Of a stretch of DNA of 64,000 nt, positions 34,801-46,800 are shown in pieces. This DNA is from Agriotes lineatus (Eukaryota; Arthropoda; Insecta; Coleoptera; Elateridae). The position numbers and the translations under genes are program-made. The DNA is taken from NCBI GenBank assembly GCA_940337035.1, contig OW679195.1, positions 180,372,585 through 180,436,584 on the forward strand, read 5' to 3'. The notes beneath the pieces were generated by a model. That model was given only the letters and a program-made list of their open reading frames with translations, ran no database searches and had not been told where the DNA came from. Numbering within the stretch: position 1 is the stretch's first letter; each line of letters starts with the position of its first letter.

Positions 34801-37800
34801 ATCTTTCAGGACTTTGTAGTTGTTCCTAATTATTGCTCCATGTTCTGACAATCTCTCCTCGATTTTTTATTTTTGGCTTTATTCATCGACCTCCGTATTT
34901 AACCATCTTACATATATAGCTTTCTTTCGTTTACTATTTCTTTGGTATTTTTACTAGTATTATATCTGTAGCAATTATTTTTAGTACATTCTTTCTCTAA
35001 TTCTTTTAGGGCTGCCTCTGTAATATCATTGTGATTAAATTCGATTAGTATCTCATGCAGTCTTCATTTACAGAAGTTTCTTATTTTTGATAAGTGTATT
35101 TCAAATCTCTTTTTCCATTTTTTCTTATTTATTTGTTTTCATACTAGATTTACAGTCTGCTCTGTATCGCATCTATAGTAATAATAATAATAATTCTGCA
35201 TTATGCGAATTCCAAGTGTGATACACAGCGACTATAATATTAAACTATGTACGACACTAATGTGGTAAGTTCTTAGTGTGTTTGATATTACAGCCTTTAG
35301 GTTTGCTATTTGTAAAACTTAATTGAATCACCTATATATTAAGTAAATCTAGTGGTTAAGCCTGATGGCTTGTATCTCTTTAGGCGTCATAGTTCTACCC
35401 AGCAAGATTGTAAAGTAGGCTTTTGTGTCCAAATCTTGATTAATATAGGAATAATCGTTGTTGATTTTCTTAACTATTCAGTTTTCCTTCCTCTGTTATT
35501 ATCTTTGTTTCCCAATATGTTTTTGTAGAACATATTTATTGATGTATAGAATACATCATCACTATGTTTTCCGCTTCAGGCAAAATAATTTTTGGGAAAT
35601 ATTCGTATCTGAAGCGTTGAATATTTATAAAATGTGAGAAAATGAAAACGAAATCAAGCTTGGCTTAGAAAAAATAAGTCGAGTACTTCTGATGTTTTTA
35701 ATTTAAATATGACAGTTATTATAATTGTAGAAGCGTCAAGTTGCTTAAATTGTCAAATTTTAAATTACATTATGTTTAATCAAGAGCAAAAAGTGTTTAT
35801 AATCGATATGATTGATGTAATGTAATATTGTTTAAGTGTTGTTTTTGTATTTTATTTTTCAAATAAAATTTTGATATGACAATCGGTGACAGTTATGCAA
35901 TAATTTAGGTTATGTATGTGTATTTCATTCTGAACACCAACATAATGTGTATCGACATATGTTTCAATTTTCAAAGCCAAGCTTGAGTTCATTTTCGTTT
36001 GCTCACAAGTTATAATATGTTGTCCTTTGGCAGTGATTTCTTGCTGAATTTTATTTCTTATAAGATGAAATCCTCATTCCTTTCACTACTATCGGACTCT
36101 GGAACTTCACAAAAATACCTATACTATTTCGTTCCTCGCTATTATCAGTTGCTTTGAGCTAAACGTTTAATATAACGAGTTCGTCCATTTGTTCTTCGAC
36201 TGTTTCCCATTTTTTCTATTTCACAGCCTTTTTTGTCTAATTATCTGTAATTTCTTAGAGTACACACATTAGCTATGATTGGGGTACGGCCTGAAGAAAG
36301 TTCTAAACTTGATTCAGCTGTTAGATGCTATTGAATCTCTTTGTAACACAAAAGTCTAACAAATCTATAATTTTCTCTCAGCAAGACAGTATGTCCTTTG
36401 CCGTTTCGAAATATAGTTCCAGTTAGGTTATTAGATATTTACCCCTGGTGGTGGTTAACCTTGAACCTCATTGTGTAATCTTAGCATCATGATTACTCCC
36501 AGCTGTATGTACATCATATGCGTAACTAGTAGTGGGGCAGGGGGCCAGGCCTTCCTCAGAATTCCGTCTGGCATAGCCCAGAAAAATAGAAGTTAAATAA
36601 ATTTTAAAATCTGCGCTTTTCATTAACCTATTTAAACCGCGGGTCGTTAATGATCCATGCAGGTTTTTACATTTTTTTGTGTTTTATTAGTTATTTTGGC
36701 CTCAAAAAAGCATGATAATATAAATACCATATGTTGAATGGATGGCTCTAATGAACAATACTATGCAAGATAAAACATTATTATCAGTACAAAAATATAG
36801 ATTAGTTTTGCTAATACTTTGAAATATAATCTGAATATCTTTTTTAGTTAATTGAGCACATTTATTTTAGCTTCTTTTCAATGTTCACTAAATACATGGT
36901 TAACTTATGTGCCTAAAAAATACAATTTCAATTATTTCATATGCGGGTAAGTAAATGGCCGAGAAATTCGAGTGCATTGCTAACGACTCGCTGGACACAT
37001 ACCGCTACCTAGGTTCATCCAGTACAAACTTACGTTACTTGCTATTTGAACGCTTGCTTTGCCTAAAGGCTTTAGTTTTTCACTTTGTAGAGTACGATCC
37101 AGAATTTTATGTTTATGTAGTAAAGAGAATTTTGTTGTCAGTGTAAATACGATTGCTACAGTTGCAAGCCCAAGATATTATGATAAAGAGAAATTACAAT
37201 AACAATGAAGAGGATATTGATATTTTCAAGAAACTATTTACTTCAACCCCTACTGAGAAAAAAATAAAAATTGTGGCTCAAAAACCGCTTAAATAGCCAT
37301 ACGAGTTCAGTAAAACAACTTTTCTTACGCGTTTCGTATACTAAATTATTTTATCGTATTTCATGTAGAAAAGTAAAACATTATATTTTTATATAAAAGT
37401 GACATAAAATGTCAAAAACATAACAAAGCTGAGCAGAACTCGTTTTTATGTACTAAAGCACAATAAGCAGCTCCAGTTGGTGTTATGCATTTGGCTTTAT
37501 TGCAGTGTGTATTGATGGTGGCACTGTAAGTCTATGTCATATTCTAGGTTAGCAGGTTACGTTTTGCGTCACTCTGTGTCAAAACTGACGTAAAACCTAA
37601 CCTGCTAACCTCGAATTTGATATAGATTTACAGTGCCACCAGCAATACATTTCAGTATTGTCAATTGTAAAACGAATCGTCGTTGCTATGCTGTAATGGT
37701 GGCTATGGTGCAAAGTACCATATGACTAAACGATGTTGCATGTAGAAATGTAGTACATTGTCATATGAATAGCTATAAAAACCATATAATTCACTGTTGG

Positions 37801-40800
37801 GGTGTATTATTGATGGCACTGTCAGTTTATGTCAAATTCGATGTTAGCAGGTTAGGTTTTAAGTCAGTCGGTGGTCAAATAACAAACTAAACCTAACCTG
37901 CTAACCTCGAATTTGACATATACTGACACTACACTTCAGTACTACTGTCGAACGCAGCACGAATCACAGGCGACTCTATAAATTTATTTGATCTTTCTGT
38001 ACCTCAGTTCACTCCCATTTAGTTTCCCACTTTCACTTTTCATAGCTGCCAATACAAAATATTTTCTATTTTACTTGTATCATAACTATTACCGCCAACC
38101 TCATTGAGTTGTGGGAGATAATATATACAATTTTTATGTTGTTTATGCACCGAGAAATAATTTATTGATATGCTACTTAGGCATATTAGTATTGCAATAG
38201 CATAAAAAACAGCAAATAAGTGTACCTATGCGAAAAAGTTACTTATGTAATTCATCTCTGCACATAGGTACACATAAGATAGTATTGACGATGGTTGTTG
38301 GACGCTGTGCAGGGGGGGCTGGTCCCGCCTCACGCGGGGGGGGGGGGGGGGTTGGCCCCCCCGTAGTTACGCAAATGATGTACAGGGCTATTCATTGTAA
38401 ATTACCCACCCCTTATCATTGTTAGTGTTGTGTGGTTATCACTGAATTTTGTTAAAATGCTATCAAAAGTACAGTAGCGTGTAGATTTCAGGGGATACAA
38501 AAAAATAATATTTTTTTGAAATGGGAGACCCTATATATTATTAAGTTTTGGGAATGACCTTTTTTTTCTAATTTCAAAAATATACCATATGTTACCCCTA
38601 CCTTATACCGTTTTTGAGTTAATAAACGTCGAATGTCTTATTTTGTATACATTACCGAATATTCTGAAGTATTATTTGCAGTCTTCGCTTTTATTCTTCT
38701 ACTAGACTAGTAGGGTAGTTTAAGTGGTTGATTTCATGTTTCGGCCTTGAGCTATTGGCATTAACTTTGCGTTTAATTGTAATTATTTTTTTATTGGCAC
38801 ATTTTGTGGGCTAGTTCTAAATTTTCGAAAATGAAAGGCGGTTCTCTGCTTTTTATATCCTTCTTTCTGAAAATAACTCTTCAATTTGTATAATGCAAAT
38901 TTGAAATAATGCACTTAAATGGTTCTTTATTACTTTTGTTGTAAATTGGTCACTATGTAGAGCAAAAGCTAAGTTTTAGAATCTACAAATATCACAGTTT
39001 CTATTACAATTTGATCACTGCGGATTCTGCTTAGTTCCCTATTATTATTTAAAACTGTAATAATAATATCAGTAGGTAGCTTAAGGGATCGGCATTTTAA
39101 TTAAACATGTGTGTAAAAAGCATTAATTGGTATCCATATAAAATACAGAACATGATCAAAGAATATTACCCCCTTTGAAATATTCCCTGCACTCTAATAT
39201 GATTTATTTAATTCTTTTAGATGACACAAATCGCTGGTACGATATAAATATAGCAGATGCTTTTCAGAAATACAAATCTCCTTCATACGTATTCTAATAA
39301 ATAAAAAATATGGTGTGATACATGCACACAACTTCCTTTTACAGTGATCTTATAATTAGCCTAAAATTTGATTTTTAATTTTAAGCATTTGTAAAAAATG
39401 TTCAAAAATTGCAAATCCTACAGAGACCGTACAAAATAGAGCGTTAGTTCAAGAGACAAATTTGCTGTAGAATTTTAAGCTGAGTTCAAAAATGTAGTAA
39501 TATACCGGGTGTTATATTAAAATAAAAGTTAATAAAAACCCCATTTTAGAGTATTCAACTTGAAAATTGGCTTACTTTCATAAACCGTGTTTATGAAATT
39601 AAGCACTTTTGCAGTTCCTTCAAATAAATACGGTTTCATTCAAGTCATTTATTATTTCTGAAATTTTGCATGGGACCATAATTTAAGATTAGAAAAAACC
39701 TTTGTTTGTTTGTTGGTTTGTAATGGACAAGATCTAGGCATGCGGAGTACCAGGTACCTTAGGCACCAGCTGCTATGGTCATATGGTCAAACTTACTTAT
39801 AATTTTGTCGAGACTAAAGGGATCCAACCCTTACATGGAGTATTTTATATGCTACACAACATAGTAACATAGGACCCACGGCCTTACATCATTTCTGTAA
39901 AGGCTTTCATCCGCTTATTTTAATTTAAAAACCTCACCGGGACCACGAATTGAACGTACGACCAGTGTTTGTAACTACCGTCAAGGCCTCCTTGATGCGA
40001 ACCCGGCACCCTAGAGGCGGGAACTTTTACAGGGTCGCTCCTACAGTACGAAGGAACATTTGTGCCAAAAATCAGGACGACTTTTATTTTGGGGTAGACA
40101 TAGGGTTGCCATATTTGAAAATAACAATTTCGTGACAAGATTACGAAAGGGGGGGGGGGGGGCTGCTCGTGGGGAAAAGGTAATTCTTACTTTAATTTCA
40201 AGGTTTTTTAAATTTCATTGTAACTAATTTTACAAATGCAGGAACACTAATACGAAGCTCTAATAAAAATGTTAATTTTACTATGTGTGGTTTTTAGTAG
40301 GTATATCAGACACTACCTCTACAATCACTTCTTATTTACTTCTGTTTCTGCTGCAGCAGCAGTAGTTTCATTTGGATTCTTGTATCAATCATATTACTTG
40401 GAACCTTCTTTTATTTTTTTATTTATATTAAATGTGGATCAAGGTGTTATTCGCATAAACCCATAATTAATCGATTATTTAAAAAGCATATTCTAAAATA
40501 GCGAATAACTAGATATTGGATTCACCATTTTTTCAAACTACTTGTTCTAAATTATATTTGAGGCATTGAACCAGAATTTGTTGTTCAAAATCCAAAAACA
40601 TCAACTTGGGAAATTTAACATAACAATGGCATACCCAAATCTACAGCAAATGAGTTTTGGCATCCCACAAATATTACCCATATAAATACAACATATGTTA
40701 ATCTTTAAGATAATGAAAGACAAAGAGAATTTTGTGAATAGTATACTAGATAATGAGATGTTTTATCGAACTTTGTCCACTGTCTCGGGTGTTTATAACA

Positions 40801-43800
40801 CGACGTTTTGAGAGTTTCTGATCTACTACGCTTCCTCAGGTGAATGAATTCCTGGTTAGTCTTGAAAAGGACTGAGTTTTGTACGCATTTTCCCGTACAC
40901 TCGTGCCTACCCCAGGGTTTGAGTGTACGTGAAGAGACGTACAAAAAGCAGCTCAGGACTAACCAGGAGTTCATTCACCTGAGGACGGGAGTAGATCAGA
41001 AACTCTCGAAACGTCGTGTGATAAACATCCGAGACAGTGTAAAAAGTCTGATAAAACATCTCATAATAGACCATTGCCAAAAATGACATCATTCAAAGAA
41101 CATACTAGGTACCTAATCATAATTTTCCTTCACAAATATGATGGTCTGATGAAACTCGATTCACTAACAATAGTCGATTAAATATACAAAAATGACGATT
41201 TTGGTCTACCGAACTTTACCTGAGGAGTATTTTATCCCATTTAACCACATCTCTATCTCGTGATAAGGGAAATCACGTTTTAGAATGAGTCTGTGGACAC
41301 ATTGTATATGTAAATATACAATAAATAAACAATCCAAGCTAGGGTGGCCAGATGCCTGTTTCAAGACGTAGGAAAACCAAATGGTGTAAATCGTTGAACT
41401 AGAAAGGGTACGAGGGAAGACACAAGATAGAATGAAAATATTACTGAAAAACGGAAAATAATTGAAAATCTATGTTCAATAGAACCCGACGCCTGAAATG
41501 GCCAAACGATAGGAGAAGGAAAAGAAGAATGTTATTTCTACAAGTAGGAAAAATAATGATAAAAGATATAGAAGAAGAGTTAAAAATATTACAATGGAAA
41601 AGCAAGAGGGACAAACAACATTGAACCCGAGATAATAAAATGGAAAGGCAAGGAAGGAAATATATGGCTACATATAATGTGTAACGAAGAATGGGAAAAT
41701 AAAACAATATCTAAAGACTGTGGAACCAACTCAACACTACCAATTCATAAGAAATGCAACGAGGATTGTAGACCATCTGCATATTTTCAGTAGTATTCAA
41801 AGTTAACACAAGGACAGTAGAGATAAGACTCACAAAACCAGTTGAAAAAAATTGGATAATGAACAGGTAGCGTTTAGAACTAACAAATGGGCAAATAACA
41901 ATGTACTCATAGGAAGAGATCTAATAGAAGAGATAGATAGTGGAAAACAAGTAATATAAGCATACTCAACATTGTTTGATCTAAGAGCCGTATTTGATAT
42001 GATAGAAAGGGAAGGATTGAATATCTTTCTTATAGTGCGACCTAGATTAGATTAGATTAGATTAGATTAGATTAGATTAGATTAGATATCACGACTGCCT
42101 TTTGCTGGCATGCGCACGTCAGCCCTTAGGGCTTTTTGTACTGTCGGGAGTTTTCAAGTTAGCAAGCCGACATCCGTATCTTTTACTAGACTTGCAATGT
42201 CCCCTACTAGCTTGCGGTTGTCAATAGAGTTAAGGCTCCAATCGAGTTGGTGTCTTTTACGCTCTAATGCTGGGCATTCAAAGAGGATATGATAGGCTGT
42301 TTCATCATCCTCTTGGCATAGTCTGCAAACAGGTTCATCTCTATAGATATTGATCCTGTGCATAAATTCTCTGAATGCTCCAGTGCCTGTTAGTAGACTG
42401 ACTACTGCGACCTACAAGATCTATTGTAATAAAAAAAACTATAGTAGAAGCTCACCGCTGAGTCCTATATCCACAATGGAGCACAGTACCTCTTTTGGGT
42501 GAAGCTGTCTTATGTCGTTAGTCGAGGGGTATCAGATACATTTTTTTGTTTTGTCTCCTTTATACTTAAACTGACAGTTCTTTGAAGATTGTTCGGTTCC
42601 TTCTAGGCGATTTTGATTTTGGTTTTGGACCATCATACAGGATACCATATGAAATTATGAACCTTACTGCGAATGTGTAGAACCAGTATTTTATGTGGTA
42701 GGCAAAAACGAAGTGCGAATTTTGCCTTTTTTGTAAAGGTTTTGTTTAAGTGAGCGTTACAAATAAGTTTGTGGTCTAGGATAACTCATATGTATTTGGC
42801 GTCTTTAGAAAATTTTACCCCATTTAGAGTGGAGCGCCTTAATTGGCTGACATGTCAATGTCCCTTCTTAGATGCAGCCTCTAATAGCGGTCACCATCAG
42901 TCAGTCCGTATCTGTTTTTATGGTCATTCTACTTTCCAACTCGATGCCATGTTTTATTATTGAATTTTGTATAGACACACGAAAATGGAGAAGAGATCGA
43001 GGTATCCCAAAGAAACTTTCGGTGGCTACCCTTGGCCGCGAAAGAAAAAAAAAACATAAATAAAATTAAAATCTAGGGACAGAGCTGGAATAAATAAAAG
43101 AACCAAGCTAATAACGAAAACGAGAAATATAAAACTCAATTCGAGGCTTTAAATGGTAAATAGATTTATGATGAAAAATAAAGGGGTTTTATTTTTACCT
43201 TTTAGGATATTTCAATGTTTTGTTTTTAATTTTATGTTTGTGCACGTATTAATATGGGAGGAGATGGGACCGTCCCCAATTGTTTCAAACGCAAGGGGTT
43301 TTTGACTACCTTCAGTCTTTCTTCTTCTACCACCTTTATTCTTTCTTCACGTACCACTTCAAGGCAAAAAGGGCCTATAAAGGCCTACTTGCTTGATTCT
43401 ATGAGTCTCCCCACAAATACTATTACTACTACTACCACTTCAGGGCCCGTCTTTTAGGCTCTAGGCTTGGCGGTACACCTACTTTTTGGGTCCATTTTCA
43501 GTCTCCCCTTGAACCTGAAACTTGACCTGGCTCGGCTGAGTGTGTTTAGCAAAACATTTCATTGTTGTTTGGTGATATACAGAGTGTAGCTAGAAGGTAG
43601 GTCACAATTTCGTGTGCGGAAAGTACGTGTAAAATTAGGGCAAAAAGCCTCTGCGAGCATATCTTGAACCAAACGGTTACCGAGGTACAGGTTGTTGAAA
43701 TTTAAATTTTTAGCTCTGTAGTATTTTTTTTCTGAGAGGACTGGAGAAAAGAATGACATTTTCGGGGTAAGTATTACTCAAGACTTTCGTTTCAATAAAC

Positions 43801-46800
43801 ATTCCAATTCAAACACATTTTTATTATTTATAACTTTGATTTTTGGTTGTTAATACTTTTTAGTTATGGAAATCGGTAGATTTGGAAAACCGAAATTAAA
43901 AGTAATTCAATCAACATTTTGCAAGAGCACTTTTTTTATGACAAATTGGATGTAGATTAAGAATTACTTAGAAAAATGTTATAGAATTGTGAAGTATGGC
44001 GAGGGTGTATCAAAAAATCTTGAAAGAGAGGGCACCTTGTTCAGTTTCTACGCTACTGGAATATCGTATTAAAATAATAATAATAGTCAAAGATTTTTTT
44101 TTATTTACTTAATTTACCAGATCAACAATTACAATTGTTTTACATGGCAGTGTTACAGAATTTAAAATAAAGAATGTAGTAGGGGCACTTCTTCACCCGT
44201 AGAGAACACTGTGGTTTAAAAATTTAATATTGTTACAAGTCATTCATTATCACTTTCACTATCACCACTGGTTATGTAAACGTCTTGTGGTCATTTTCTC
44301 TTTAACTTGGAGTTAATTTTTCTTCTTCCTAGTTGATAGAAGTCTGCATTATCACAGTGTTTGATATTGTTGTGAAAATTGGTGCTACATTTTTTAATGA
44401 ACTCTTCAATAGTATTGGTTCCCAATTCATTGTTTAGCTGTCTATTTGTGACGAACCAAGGGGCATCCACTGCGATCCTAAGCACTTTATTTTGTAGTAC
44501 TTTTATTTTATTTAGATTATTCTTGGACGAGTTTCCCCAGATCATGCATGCATACGTCAGTTGTGGTCGGATTAAGGATTTGTAAAGAAGAAGGGTGCAA
44601 TCGATTTTTAGGGAGGATTTTCGGTTAATTAAGGGATATAATTGTTTTAACCTAGCATATCCTTGATTGAGTTTCTGGAGGATGTGGTATTTCCAGGTCA
44701 GCCGGGTATCCAGGTGGACTCCTAAGTATTTCGCTGGTTCGTCTTTTGCATTCCACAGGATCATGTTGCCATTGATGATAATTGGAGACGGATTGATTAT
44801 TTTCCTAAGTGTAAATATTTTTGCAGTACACTTAGAGGTATTTATTTTAAGATTTCATTTAATAAACCATTTCATGATTTTATCTGTGGCACTTGTGCTA
44901 TGTGCAGGTGTTGGTGTTGAGTTAGCAAGGCTGTGTCATCTGCGAACATTGCCAAGTTAGCTTGTGTTTTTACGATGTCATGCATGTATATGTTAAATAA
45001 TAATGGGCCCAGAACACTACCCTGCGGCACACCTGCGCGAATATTCTCTTCAACTGAGAGAGCTCTATGAAATTTTACTAAAAATGTACGATTTTCTAGA
45101 AAAGAGAAAAGTATTGCTTTGAGATAATCTGGTATGTTTACATGTAGAAGTTTATATTTTCGACCATGAAATATGCCTGTGAAATATCTAGAAATAGTGC
45201 CGCCGTATACTTTTTCTCTTCGAATCCAGTTTCGATGTGGTCGATAAGTCTCTGGAGCTGATGACAAGTGGAATGACCCCGTCTAAATCCAAACTGAAAT
45301 GGTGGTATGATGTTTAGATCGTTGATTTCATCGTTGAGCCTGGTCCAAACTAACTTTTCCAACAGTTTAGACAACGTCGTTAGCAGACTAATTGGCCTAT
45401 AGCTTGTGATATTGCCCTTGTGCTTCCCTGGTTTGTGAAACATTAAAATGTGGGCATGCCTCCAAGTTAGGGGAAAATATCCCAGTCTTAGACAACCATT
45501 AAATAGACTTGATAGATAAGCTAGGTATTTATTTGGTAGGTGTTTCAGCATGGCATTGGTTATTTGGTCGGGGCCTGGCGATTTGTTTGTTGGTAGTGTT
45601 TTTATTATTGGGGTAGTTCATTAGGACTGGTTGGTTTGATCTTGCTTGTTGGGATTGGTAAGTTGGTTTCACTGTAATTTATTATATAGTTCGTAAAATG
45701 AGGTGGACTATGATATAATGGCGTATAGGTTTTTTCCAGACGATCTGCAACGGCTGTACATTTTTCCTCATCGGCAGTATGTGTTGCATTTTCCGTAGTA
45801 ATTGTGGGTAATTCCTGAGGAATTCGTAAAATTTTTCGTGTCGCTTTCCACATTCCAGGGTCTCCCGGATCCAATGAGCTGATATAGTGTTGGTAAGAAT
45901 TTACTCTTCGTTTATCGAGTTCACTTTTAATTCTGCGTGAGAGATTATTAACAGTGGTTTTTAGTATGGGATTTCTTGTACGTTGTGACTCACGGCGGAC
46001 GGCGCTTTTGTCTTTTATTAAGTTGAGTATGTAGTTTGATGGCCGATGGTAGTTTACTGACCTCTTGTCTTCGCGTGTCCTAGTGGATTGATTTACACTA
46101 GTAGTAATTGCCTCGATGACTTCAAGAACTCTGTTGTCGATTTGTTCTTTGGTCTCTAAGGCTACGTGAGTGGTAAGGTTTTGGTTGCAAGCGTATTCAA
46201 ATTGCTGCCAGTTTATTATGCCAGTTCCAAGTTTCGGTTCAGATGTATACCAAGTTGGTGTAGTTTCAAATGTAATTATAACTGGCAAGTGGTCTGAATC
46301 TAATTCTGTAATGACTCTGATGAATCGCTTTGTTAATATTCTTTTGAGCCACTATATCGAGTATATCAGGTTGATAATCGGCCCTATATGGGTAGTAAGT
46401 ATAGTCGGTAGGCGCCATGATTTCAAAAGCATAATTTGCACCGAAGTTATAAAGCCGTAATCCGGCTGCATTTGAAACTCTGCAGCCCGAAGTGGTGTGT
46501 TTACTGTTAAGATCCCCGATTAGGAGAGTAGGTTTAGAAGATCCGAAGATCTCCCTTATATCTGCATCGAGAAGTTGCTTGTTAGGTTGTTTGTAAGCAC
46601 AAGCCACAATAATTTGGCTGCCGTTTGCAAGTTTTATTTGTACTGAGACAGTTTCGAGATTTGTACAATTTAGATTAGGCATTTCGTTGTGGATTAATTG
46701 CTTTCTGATAATGATTGCTACTCCTCCTGCTGCGAATGATGCATTTCTATCGTTGCGGTAAATTTTGTAACCAGATATTGAGATTTGTTCATTAGGAGCC

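Larger units (their letters stand above)
36508..38384. mobile_element. Element bounded by 21-bp terminal inverted repeats, ~1.9 kb
   Basis: The left end 36508-36528 (tgtacatcatatgcgtaact plus one base) and right end 38364-38384 are inverted repeats with a single mismatch. Both are followed inward by G-rich tracts (left 'agtggggcagggggcc'; right, on the other strand, a run of G after 'taacta'). The interior contains two related ~145-bp hairpins. No transposase or TSD was identified, so the element boundaries are a proposal. Confidence 0.5.

Noticed and set aside
40147..40162. Poly-G tracts (also near 22985, 23168 and 38335)
   Set aside because: Possible G-quadruplex or slippage sites, but most likely simple homopolymer tracts or consensus errors; no further structure seen.
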